A stretch of 64,000 nt of DNA from Streptomyces sp. CB00455. GTDB lineage: Bacteria > Actinomycetota > Actinomycetes > Streptomycetales > Streptomycetaceae. The notes below the pieces were generated by a model, which did no database searches, was not told the DNA's origin, and saw nothing but the letters and a program-made list of their open reading frames with translations. The DNA is taken from positions 1,240,001-1,304,000 of the forward strand of contig NZ_LIVQ01000001.1 in NCBI RefSeq assembly GCF_001905445.1, written 5' to 3'. Shown piece after piece: positions 17,500 to 25,712 of the stretch. Each line of letters opens with the position of its first letter. Positions within the stretch are counted from its first letter, which is position 1. Made by a program: the position numbers and the translations under genes.

Positions 17500-18680
17500 G
17501 CACCCACACCGCCGGTCCCGCCCCGGGCCCCGCCCCCGACCCCGCACCCGGCCGGATCCCCGTCATGCTGCCGTGGCTCGGCGAAGAGGAAGCGCGGGCG
17601 GCCTCCGAGGCGGTGCTCTCCGGCTGGGTGGCCCAGGGCCCCCGCGTCGCCGAGTTCGAACGGGCCTTCGCGGCACGGGTGGGCGCCGGACACGGCATCG
17701 CGCTGAGCTCGTGCACCACCGCCCTGCACCTGGCCCTCGTCACGCTCGGCCTGGAGCCCGGCGACGAGGTGGTCGTCCCGTCCCTGTCCTTCATCGCCAC
17801 CGCCAACGCGGTGCGCTACGTGGGGGCGCGACCGGTCTTCGCGGATGTCGAGGAGGCCACGGGCAATCTGACCGTGGCCACCGTGGACGCGGTCCGCACG
17901 CCCCGGACCAGGGCGGTCATCGTCGTCCACCAGGGCGGCGTCCCCGCGGACGTGCACGCGCTGCGCACCGCCTGCGCCGGCTGGGCCCTCCCGCTGGTGG
18001 AGGATGCCGCCTGCGCCATCGGGGCGACCGTGGGCGGCGAGTCCGTCGGCCGGGGGGCGCTGCTGGCGGCCTGGTCCTTCCACCCCCGCAAGGTGATCAC
18101 CACCGGCGAGGGCGGCATGCTGACCACGGACGACGCGCGGTGGGCGGAGCGGCTGCGCCGGCTGCGCGAACACGGCATGAACGTGTCCGCCGCCGAGCGG
18201 CACGCGAGCAGCCGGCCGGTCGCCGAGAGCTACCTGGAAGTCGGCTACAACTACCGGATGACCGACATCCAGGCCGCGGTCGGCCTGGTGCAGCTGGGCC
18301 GGCTGGACGCGATCGTGGCCCGGCGCCGGGCGCTGGCGGCGCGGTACGCGCAGTTGCTGGGCGCGGTCCCGGGCCTGCGCCCGGTCCGTGACCCCGGCTA
18401 CGGCCGGAGCAACTTCCAGTCGTACTGGGTGCTGCCGGCCGGGGACTTCCCGGTCGGGCGGGACAAGCTGCTGGCCGTGCTCGCCGAGGCCGGGATCTCG
18501 GCCCGGCGCGGGATCATGGCCTCGCACCTGGAGCCGGCCTACGAGGGGCACGGCGCGGCGCCGCTGCCGGTGACCGAGCGGATCAGCCGCGACTCGCTGA
18601 TCCTGCCGCTGTTCCACACCATGACGCACGCCCAGCAGGACCGGGTGGTGGCGGTGCTGCGGGAGCAGGCCGGCGCATGA
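17496..18680 (+). CDS. DegT/DnrJ/EryC1-family PLP aminotransferase (first copy)
   Basis: 394 residues. After a Pro/Ala-rich N-terminus the fold follows: cofactor phosphate loop SSCTTALHLAL, PLVEDAACAIGA with the Asp that binds the pyridine nitrogen, and SFHPRKVITTGEGGM with the Schiff-base Lys. It belongs to the sugar aminotransferases. The general look (LPWLGEEEARAASEAVLSGW) resembles PglE/LegC-type 4-aminotransferases more than the second copy at 19441, but that is only an impression. It overlaps the epimerase and the acetyltransferase by 4 bases on either side, so the three are a coupled unit for one amino sugar. Confidence 0.85.
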   Translation: MSTHTAGPAPGPAPDPAPGRIPVMLPWLGEEEARAASEAVLSGWVAQGPRVAEFERAFAARVGAGHGIALSSCTTALHLALVTLGLEPGDEVVVPSLSFIATANAVRYVGARPVFADVEEATGNLTVATVDAVRTPRTRAVIVVHQGGVPADVHALRTACAGWALPLVEDAACAIGATVGGESVGRGALLAAWSFHPRKVITTGEGGMLTTDDARWAERLRRLREHGMNVSAAERHASSRPVAESYLEVGYNYRMTDIQAAVGLVQLGRLDAIVARRRALAARYAQLLGAVPGLRPVRDPGYGRSNFQSYWVLPAGDFPVGRDKLLAVLAEAGISARRGIMASHLEPAYEGHGAAPLPVTERISRDSLILPLFHTMTHAQQDRVVAVLREQAGA

Positions 18681-19444
18681 GCGGGAGCGTGACCCGGGAC
18701 CTCCTGGTCGTCGGTGCGGGCGGGTTCGCGCGGGAGACCGCGCAGGCGGTCCGGGACGTCGTCGCCGCCGACACGGCGCACGGCCGCGCCCCGCGGTGGC
18801 GGCTCGCCGGCCACCTCGACGACGATCCGGCCCTGCACGGCCGGGAGGTCGGCGGGGTGCCGGTGCTCGGCGGCTGCGAGGTGGCGCGCGACCTGTCGCC
18901 GGGGGCGCGGCTGGTGGTCTGTGCGGGCAGTCCGCGCGACTACGCGGTACGGGCCCGCCTGGTGCGGCGTCTGGCGCTGCCGGAGAGCCGGTACGCGACG
19001 GTGGTCCACCCCACGGCGGTGGTGTCGGGGTCCTCGGTGCTCGGCGCGGGCTCGGTGCTGCTCGCGCACTGCGTGCTGACCGCCGGCGTCCGGGTGGGGC
19101 GCCACGTGGCGGTGATGCCACAGGTGGTCCTGACCCACGACGACGAGGTCGGCGACTTCGCCACGCTCGCCTCCGGTGTCCGCCTCGGCGGCGGGGTGCG
19201 GCTGGGCCGGGGCGCCTACGTGGGCGCGGGGGCGCTGGTCCGCGAGCACACGGCCGTCGGCGCCTGGTCGCTGACGGGCATGGGGAGCACGGTCCTGGCC
19301 GATGTGCCGCCCGGGGAGGTCTGGGCCGGCAGCCCGGCCCGCCGGCTGCGCGAGGCGGGTGGTCCGGCGCTCGACGAGCTGCGGGCCGATGGCGGAGCGG
19401 CCGGTCTGCGGCCACGGACACCGATGGGGAGCCCGGTCACATGA
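18677..19444 (+). CDS. PglD/NeuD-like sugar O/N-acetyltransferase
   Basis: 255 residues with a PglD-type N-terminal nucleotide-binding domain (LLVVGAGGFARETAQAV) and a left-handed beta-helix made of hexapeptide repeats (VVSGSSVLGAGSVLLAHCVLTAGVRVG and on). The catalytic His of the family probably is in MPQVVLTHDDEVGD. The C-terminal WAGSPARRLR is typical. It probably acetylates the amino group placed by the aminotransferase encoded just upstream (4-base overlap). The tail of about 30 residues is variable and low in complexity. Confidence 0.8.
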   Translation: MSGSVTRDLLVVGAGGFARETAQAVRDVVAADTAHGRAPRWRLAGHLDDDPALHGREVGGVPVLGGCEVARDLSPGARLVVCAGSPRDYAVRARLVRRLALPESRYATVVHPTAVVSGSSVLGAGSVLLAHCVLTAGVRVGRHVAVMPQVVLTHDDEVGDFATLASGVRLGGGVRLGRGAYVGAGALVREHTAVGAWSLTGMGSTVLADVPPGEVWAGSPARRLREAGGPALDELRADGGAAGLRPRTPMGSPVT

Positions 19445-20556
19445 ACCAGATACCGCTCGTCGACCTGAAGGCGGCGCACGCCGAGGTCGCCGAGGAGTTG
19501 CGGGCCGGCTTCGACCGCGTGCTGGCCGCCGCCGCCTTCATCGGCGGCGAGGAGGTCGGCGCCTTCGAGCGCGAGTACGCCGCCTTCGCCGGGGTCGGGC
19601 ACTGCGTGGGTGTCGCCAACGGCACCGACGCCCTCGAACTGGCCCTGCGCGCGAGCGGGGTCGGCGTCGGCGACGAGGTGGTGCTGCCCGCCAACACCTT
19701 CATCGCCACCGCCGGCGCCACCGCACGGATCGGTGCCCGGCCGGTCCTGGTCGACTGCCTCCCGGACACCCTCCTGATGGATCCGCAGGCCGCGCTGGAC
19801 GCGGTCGGCCCGGCCACGCGCGCGGTGGTCCCCGTCCACCTGTGGGGGCAGTGCGCCGACACCGCCGAAGTCGCCGCGCGGCTGCCGGGGCACGTACGGG
19901 TCGTCGAGGACGCCGCACAGAGCCAGGGCGCGACGCGCGACGGCCGCTCGCCCGGCAGCGGCGGGATCGCGGCGACCAGCTTCTACCCGGGCAAGAACCT
20001 GGGCGCCTACGGCGACGCGGGCGCGGTGGTGACCGACGACGAGGAGGCGGCGGACCGGGTGCGGGCGCTCGCCAACCACGGCGGCGTCGCCAAGTACCGC
20101 CACGACGTCGCCGGTTTCAACAGCCGGCTGGACGGCCTGCAGGCCGTGGTGCTGCGGGCGAAACTGGCCCGGCTGGCCGAGGGGAACGCGGCCCGCCGGG
20201 CGGCGGCCGCCCGGTACGACGCGCTGCTGGGCGGCCTGGCGGCCGCCGGCCGCGTCACCCTGCCGGTCACCGCGCCGGGCAACCTCCATGTGTGGCACCT
20301 GTACGTCGTGCGGGTCGCCGGAGCGGACCGCGACGCCGTCGTCGGCAAGCTCAACGCGCAGGGCATCGGGGCGGGCGTGCACTATCCGGCGCCGGTGCAC
20401 CTCACCCCGGCCTTCCGCCACCTCGGTCACGGCCCGGGCGACTTCCCGCACGCCGAGCGCGCCGCGGACCGGATGCTCTCCCTCCCGCTCTTCCCGCAGA
20501 TCACCTCCGCTCAACAGCAGCGAGTCGTGGACGCGTTCACCGACGCCCTGCGCTGA
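19441..20556 (+). CDS. DegT-family sugar 3-aminotransferase (WbpE/WlbC-like)
   Basis: 371 residues, PLP dependent. Features that recall WbpE: an N-terminal PLVDLKAAHAEV, ANGTDALELAL, VPVHLWGQCADTAEVAARL, VVEDAAQSQGA, the Schiff-base Lys in SFYPGKNLGAYGDAGA, and GVHYPAPVHLTPAF near the end. WbpE transfers an amino group from glutamate to the 3-keto sugar acid made by WbpB. Starts in a 4-base overlap with the acetyltransferase stop. The gene next to it (17 bases on) encodes a secreted protein, so the operon continues. Confidence 0.85.
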   Translation: MNQIPLVDLKAAHAEVAEELRAGFDRVLAAAAFIGGEEVGAFEREYAAFAGVGHCVGVANGTDALELALRASGVGVGDEVVLPANTFIATAGATARIGARPVLVDCLPDTLLMDPQAALDAVGPATRAVVPVHLWGQCADTAEVAARLPGHVRVVEDAAQSQGATRDGRSPGSGGIAATSFYPGKNLGAYGDAGAVVTDDEEAADRVRALANHGGVAKYRHDVAGFNSRLDGLQAVVLRAKLARLAEGNAARRAAAARYDALLGGLAAAGRVTLPVTAPGNLHVWHLYVVRVAGADRDAVVGKLNAQGIGAGVHYPAPVHLTPAFRHLGHGPGDFPHAERAADRMLSLPLFPQITSAQQQRVVDAFTDALR

Positions 20557-20573
20557 CGCAAGAAGAGGTACAG

Positions 20574-23500
20574 ATGAACAGACGGAGAAGGTTGCTCCGG
20601 TACGGTCTCTTCACCGTGGTCGCGGCCCTGATGGCCACGGTCCTGCCGCCGGCCGCGGTGGCCGGCGCGGCCGACCCCTGCGGGCCCGGCACCAACGCGA
20701 TCGTGTGCGAGAACTCCAAACCGGGCACGCCCATGTCCGACTGGTTCGCCCCCGGCGCCTACGGGGACATCAAGGGCTTCAGTGCCCAGATGAGCGTCCA
20801 GGCGGGCGACACGGTGCAGTTCAAGATCCAGTCACCGACGCCCTACCGCGTCTCGGTGTACCGGCTGGGCCACTACGGCGGGGACGGGGCCCGGCTGCTG
20901 TCGACCGCGGCGCAGGCGGCCCAGACCCATCCCGCCAACGTCGCACCGGGAGGCAGTGCGCGCAGCTGCGCCACCAAGGCGTCCACGGGCCTGGTCGACT
21001 GCGGCAACTGGCCCGTCACGGCGACCTGGAGCGTGCCGGCCGACGCCGTCTCAGGGCTGTACGTCGCCAACTTCGACCAGGCGGACGGCAACGGCGTGAT
21101 GCCCTATCCGTTCGTCGTGCGCGACGACTCCAGCCACTCCGACATCGTGGTGCAGACCAGCGACCAGACCTGGCAGGCGTACAACAACTACGGCGGCCAG
21201 GACCTCTACGACGGCGGGGGCCCCGCCCCGGACGGCCGGGCGTACGAGGTGAGCTACAACCGGCCGATGGACATCGGCGGGGAGAACGGAATCTACGGAT
21301 CCGAGTTCCAGATGATCTCGTGGCTGGAGCGCAACGGCTACGACGTCAGCTACCTGTCCGGCATCGACGTGTCGACGCGCGGCGCGCAGCTGGCCGGCCA
21401 CAAGGTCTTCATGTCCTCGGGGCACGACGAGTACTGGACCCAGGACCAGTTCACCAACGTGCTGAACGCCCGGCGGGCCGGCCGGCACCAGACGTACTTC
21501 AGCGGCAACGAGGTCTTCTGGAAGACCCGGCTCGCGCCGAGCATCGACGCGGCGGGGACCGCCGACCGGACCCTGGTCTGCTACAAGGAGACCAAGCTGT
21601 CCTTCCCCCGGCCCAATGGCGTCCCCGATCCGAGCGGGATCTGGACCGGCACCTTCATGGACCCGGCCAGTGGTCTTGGCGGGCGTCCCTTCCAGCCGCA
21701 GAACCAGCTCACCGGCTCGTTGTTCAGCGTCAACGGCTACCGCAGTGACGCCATCACCGTGCCGGGCGCCTTCGCCAAGCTGCGGCTGTGGCGGGGCACC
21801 ACCGTCGCGAACCTCACCCCCGCCCAGACGGCGACCTTCCCCGTCGGCACCCTCGGCTACGAGTGGGACAGCGACGTGGAGGACAGCAGCCGCCCGCCCG
21901 GCCAGATCCAGCTGTCCTCCACCACCGTGGACGTCAACGACGGCAAGCTGCGGCTCGACTACGGCAACACCTACGGGAACGGCACGGCGACGCACAGCCT
22001 GGTCGCCTTCCGCGACCAGACCTCGCACGCCCTCGTGTTCGGGGCGGGCACCGTGCAGTGGTCCTGGGGCCTGACGAACATGCCGACCGGGAACCCGGAC
22101 GACGCGGTGGTCACCGAGGACAAGCGGATGCAGCAGGCCACGGTGAACGTCTTCGCCGACATGGGCGTCCAGCCGGGGTCCCTCCAGTCCGGCCTGGCGG
22201 CGGCGACCGCGTCCACGGACGCCGCCGGCCCGGCCGTCACGGTGACCGGCCCGGCGGCCGACGCCACCGTGCCGGCCCTGCGGCCCGTGACCGTTACCGG
22301 CACCGCGACCGACACCGGAGGCGGTGTGGTGGCCCGCGTGGAGGTCTCCACCGACGGCGGCACGACGTGGAAGGCGACCACGGGACTCGGGTCCTGGAGC
22401 TACAAGTGGACCCCGGCGGCGCCCGGCCCCGCCCGGATCAAGGTGCGCGCGGTGGACGACAGCGTCAACATCGGCCCCACCACCACGGTGGCGCTGACCG
22501 TCGGACCCCAGCAGTGCCCGTGCACCGTCTGGCCGGCCGCCACCGTGCCGGGCACGGTCAACGCGGGTGACGGCAGCGCCGTCGAACTCGGTGTGAAGAT
22601 CCGCTCCTCCGTGCCCGGCACGATCACCGGTGTCCGCTTCTACAAGGCGCCCGGCAACACCGGCACCCACACCGGCAGCCTGTGGAGCAGCTCCGGCCAG
22701 CGCCTGGCCACCGGCACCTTCACCAGCGAGACGGCCTCCGGCTGGCAGCAGCTGAACTTCTCCTCCCCCGTCCCGGTGAAGGCCGACACCACGTACGTCG
22801 CGTCCTACTTCGCGCCCCACGGCGGCTACTCCTTCGACCCCACCTTCGCGGGCGGCGACGCCGGACTGGCCCCGCTGACCGCGCTGCGCAGCGGCAGCGA
22901 CGGTGGGAACGGCGTCTACCGGTACAGCTCCACCGGCGGGTTCCCCTCCACCGCCTCGTCCGGCAGCAACTACTGGGTGGACGCCGTCCTGGACACCTCC
23001 ACCGCCAGCACGGCGCCGCCCACGATCGGCTCCACGTCACCGCAGTCCGCGGCGACCGGGACCCCGATCACCGCGACGATGGCGGCCACCTTCAGCGAGG
23101 GCATCGACGCGGAGTCGCTGGTGTTCACCCTGAGGGACGCCGGGGGCACCCCCGTGCCCGGCACCAAGGTGCTCGGGGCCGCGAACAGCGCCACCTTCAC
23201 CCCGTCCACCGAGCTGGCGCTGAACACCACCTACACGGCGTCCGTGCAGGCCGCCGACCTGTGGGGCAACACCATGGCCGCGCCGGTCACCTGGAACTTC
23301 ACCACCAGCACCACGCCGCCGGCGGTGCACTGCCCCTGTTCCCTGTGGGGCACGGGCGCCACCCCCAGCACCGCCAACGCGGGCGACGACGCCAACTCCG
23401 TCGAGCTGGGCACCCGCTTCCAGTCGGCCGTGGACGGATACGTCACCGGCGTCACCTTCTACAAGGGCCCCCGCAACACCGGTACGCACACCGGCAGCCT

Positions 23501-23873
23501 GTGGGCGGCCTCCGGCGCCCTGCTGGCCACCGGCACCTTCGCCGGGGAGACCCTCTCCGGCTGGCAGCAGCTACGGTTCACCGCCCCGGTGCACGTCACC
23601 GCGGGCGCCGTCTACGTGGCCTCCTACCACGCGCCCAACGGCAACTACTCGGTGGACGGCGGCTACTTCGCCGCCGCGCACCGCTCCTACCCGCTGGTCG
23701 CCCCGGCCGACGGGAGCAGCGGCGCCAACGGCCTCTACACGTACGGGCCCGCGACCGCCTTCCCGGCGAACACCTTCGGCTCGGTGAACTACTGGGTCGG
23801 CCCGGTCTTCACCACCTCGCCCCCGCCCGGCAGCGCCCCGGCGGACGGCGCGACGGAGGTGGCGGGCCGGTGA
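20574..23873 (+). CDS. Secreted multidomain protein: dimethylformamidase beta-like domain, Ig-like domains, two DUF4082 modules
   Basis: 1099 residues with a clear signal peptide (basic start, hydrophobic 12-28, AVAGAADP). Residues about 40-530 resemble the N,N-dimethylformamidase beta-subunit family (GHDEYW, YFSGNEVFWK, GYEWDSDVEDSSRPPG). Then come an Ig-like domain (about 553-645), a DUF4082 module (about 648-806, DNA 22513-22992), a Big_5/SbsA-like domain (about 812-917) and a second DUF4082 module (about 919-1080, DNA 23324-23811). The two DUF4082 modules share stretches such as YKxPxNTGTHTGSLW. ATG at 20574 follows AAGAAGAGG. Lodged inside the polysaccharide operon, so a role on the exported polymer or surface is likely; amidase activity is speculative. 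Confidence 0.8.
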   Translation: MNRRRRLLRYGLFTVVAALMATVLPPAAVAGAADPCGPGTNAIVCENSKPGTPMSDWFAPGAYGDIKGFSAQMSVQAGDTVQFKIQSPTPYRVSVYRLGHYGGDGARLLSTAAQAAQTHPANVAPGGSARSCATKASTGLVDCGNWPVTATWSVPADAVSGLYVANFDQADGNGVMPYPFVVRDDSSHSDIVVQTSDQTWQAYNNYGGQDLYDGGGPAPDGRAYEVSYNRPMDIGGENGIYGSEFQMISWLERNGYDVSYLSGIDVSTRGAQLAGHKVFMSSGHDEYWTQDQFTNVLNARRAGRHQTYFSGNEVFWKTRLAPSIDAAGTADRTLVCYKETKLSFPRPNGVPDPSGIWTGTFMDPASGLGGRPFQPQNQLTGSLFSVNGYRSDAITVPGAFAKLRLWRGTTVANLTPAQTATFPVGTLGYEWDSDVEDSSRPPGQIQLSSTTVDVNDGKLRLDYGNTYGNGTATHSLVAFRDQTSHALVFGAGTVQWSWGLTNMPTGNPDDAVVTEDKRMQQATVNVFADMGVQPGSLQSGLAAATASTDAAGPAVTVTGPAADATVPALRPVTVTGTATDTGGGVVARVEVSTDGGTTWKATTGLGSWSYKWTPAAPGPARIKVRAVDDSVNIGPTTTVALTVGPQQCPCTVWPAATVPGTVNAGDGSAVELGVKIRSSVPGTITGVRFYKAPGNTGTHTGSLWSSSGQRLATGTFTSETASGWQQLNFSSPVPVKADTTYVASYFAPHGGYSFDPTFAGGDAGLAPLTALRSGSDGGNGVYRYSSTGGFPSTASSGSNYWVDAVLDTSTASTAPPTIGSTSPQSAATGTPITATMAATFSEGIDAESLVFTLRDAGGTPVPGTKVLGAANSATFTPSTELALNTTYTASVQAADLWGNTMAAPVTWNFTTSTTPPAVHCPCSLWGTGATPSTANAGDDANSVELGTRFQSAVDGYVTGVTFYKGPRNTGTHTGSLWAASGALLATGTFAGETLSGWQQLRFTAPVHVTAGAVYVASYHAPNGNYSVDGGYFAAAHRSYPLVAPADGSSGANGLYTYGPATAFPANTFGSVNYWVGPVFTTSPPPGSAPADGATEVAGR

Positions 23874-24916
23874 GCACCGTGAGCGTGGTGATCCCCTGCT
23901 ACAAGTACGGCCACTTCCTGGCCGACTGCGTCAGGAGCGTCCTGGACGAACAGGAAGGGGTCGACGTCCGGGTACTGATCATCGACGACGCGTCGCCCGA
24001 CGACTCGGCGGCGGTGGCGCGCGCCCTGGCGGCCGCCGACCCGCGGATCGAGGTCCGGGTCCACGAGACCAACCAGGGACACATCGCCACCTACAACGAA
24101 GGGCTGCTGGAGTGGGCCGACGGCGACTACGTCGCCCTGCTCTCGGCGGACGACCGGCTGGTCCCCGGCGCCCTGGTGCGCGCCGCCGCCCTCCTGGACA
24201 CACATCCCGAGGCGGGCTTCTGCTACGGTCGGCCGCTGCGTTTCCAGCACGGCGGGCCGCTGCCCGCGGCCCGCACCGCCACCACCGGGTCCGTCGTCTA
24301 CCCGGGACGGTGGTGGCTGGAGCGGCGTTTCCGGGAGGGCACCGGATGCATCACCTCGCCCGAGGTCGTCGTGCGCACCAGCCTCCAGCGCAAGGTCGGG
24401 GGCTACGATCCGCAGCTTCCGCACGCCGGGGACATCGAGATGTGGATGCGGCTGGCGGCGCACGCCGACGTGGGCTACGTCCGCGGCGCCGACCAGGCCT
24501 TCTACCGGGTCCACGGGAACAACATGTCCACCACCGACTTCGGCGGGCAGCTCGACGACCTGCGCCAGCGCCTCGCCGCCTTCGACGCGGTGCTCGACAA
24601 GTGCGCGGGCCTGCTCCCGGAGGCGGAGCGGCTGTCGCAGGCGGCCCGCACCCGGCTGGCCCGGTACGCGCTGCGGCGCGCCTACCGGGCGTACGACCGG
24701 GGGCGTACCGCGGTGGTACCGGTCGACGAGCTGGTGGAGTTCGCCGCTGAGTGCCTGCCCGGATACACCGGGCTGCCCGAGTACCGGGCGCTGCTCAGAC
24801 GCCGGCGCATCGGCGCGCGCGCCATGCCCTACCTCCAGCCGCTGGTGCTCTCGGCCGTCGCCGACCGGGGGCGCGAGTGGCTGTGGTGGCGGTCCTGGAA
24901 GCGCCGGGGGATCTGA
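23870..24916 (+). CDS. Family 2 glycosyltransferase
   Basis: 348 residues. GT-A domain at the N-terminus: VSVVIPCYKYGHFLADCVRS, IIDDASPDDSAAVA, and the metal site in LLSADDRLVPGAL (about residue 90). The acceptor-side region includes AGDIEMWMRLA. The C-terminal third is Arg-rich and helical. GTG at 23870 overlaps the stop of the preceding gene (GTGA), with GGAGG 11 bases upstream. It is the end of this plus-strand run; the next gene is read toward it. Predicted to add one sugar of the repeat unit on the inner face of the membrane; donor unknown. Confidence 0.85.
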   Translation: MSTVSVVIPCYKYGHFLADCVRSVLDEQEGVDVRVLIIDDASPDDSAAVARALAAADPRIEVRVHETNQGHIATYNEGLLEWADGDYVALLSADDRLVPGALVRAAALLDTHPEAGFCYGRPLRFQHGGPLPAARTATTGSVVYPGRWWLERRFREGTGCITSPEVVVRTSLQRKVGGYDPQLPHAGDIEMWMRLAAHADVGYVRGADQAFYRVHGNNMSTTDFGGQLDDLRQRLAAFDAVLDKCAGLLPEAERLSQAARTRLARYALRRAYRAYDRGRTAVVPVDELVEFAAECLPGYTGLPEYRALLRRRRIGARAMPYLQPLVLSAVADRGREWLWWRSWKRRGI

Positions 24917-24942
24917 TGGGCCGTCCGCACGAAGGGCGTCCC

Positions 24943-25632
24943 TCAGCGGGACGCCGCGGCGGCCGCCGGCGCCCGCCCCGGGGCGGGGCGGGCGCCGGCC
25001 TCCCCGGTGGGGCGCCCGCCGGGGCGGCGGCGCACCAGGAGCCGGTCGGTCCACAGCGCCGCCGCCACCCCGCCGACCAGGGCCAGCAACGCCACCCCGG
25101 CCAGGCCGCGGCTCTTGGTGCCGCTCTGCGCGACCGCGGTCGGCGGCACGAGCAGGTCCACGCTCATCCGGGCCGCGGCGGGGATGTCCTGCTGTGTCTG
25201 CAGGTCGGCCAGGTGCTTCGTGTAGACCTCGATGATCTTGCGCACGGTGGTGTCGGCCGCGGCCGGCCCGGGCTGTTCCGCCTGGATCTGCAGCGAGGGG
25301 ATGAGGTAGCGCGGGGTGACGCTGGTGCCGCTGTTGCGCGGGATGAGCCGGTAGGTGCCGCCGACCCCCGCGGCGCGGAGCTCGGCCGCCCCGGCGGGCG
25401 AGGCGAGCTGCTGCACCACGGCGTAGGCGACGGCGGCGAGCGGCGGCTGGAGATTGGCGAGCTGGTTGGGGTGGCTGCCGGTCACCGGCGGTTCGACCAC
25501 CACGATGGCCGAGCTCAGGTACACGGGCGCGGGACGGAGCACCGCAACGGCTCCGGCGGCCGCGAGCGCCATCGCCACGACCAGGACGTACCAGCGCCGG
25601 CGCAGCGCACGGACCAACTCACCAGGCGACAC
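24943..25632 (-). CDS. Wzz/PCP-like chain-length regulator (short)
   Basis: 229 residues: a cytoplasmic start GELVRALRRRWYVLVVAMAL with the first TM, an extracytoplasmic domain with few motifs, and a second TM (about 178-195). A Pro/Ala-rich tail follows. This is the layout of polysaccharide co-polymerases without a kinase domain; I see no Walker motifs. GTG at 25632 has AGGAA 6 bases upstream. It is read against its neighbours and is divergent, by 80 bases, from the PCP-polymerase fusion at 25713, whose own N-terminus is similar (AAVLRRRWYVM). Convergent with the glycosyltransferase ending at 24916. Confidence 0.75.
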   Translation of the reverse strand: MSPGELVRALRRRWYVLVVAMALAAAGAVAVLRPAPVYLSSAIVVVEPPVTGSHPNQLANLQPPLAAVAYAVVQQLASPAGAAELRAAGVGGTYRLIPRNSGTSVTPRYLIPSLQIQAEQPGPAAADTTVRKIIEVYTKHLADLQTQQDIPAAARMSVDLLVPPTAVAQSGTKSRGLAGVALLALVGGVAAALWTDRLLVRRRPGGRPTGEAGARPAPGRAPAAAAASR

Positions 25633-25712
25633 GGGGATTCCTTCCGTCCTGACCGATCTTCGCAGGGGACGCGCGGGACCGTCGCCGATTGCGGCACCAC
25701 GCGGAGGAGTTC

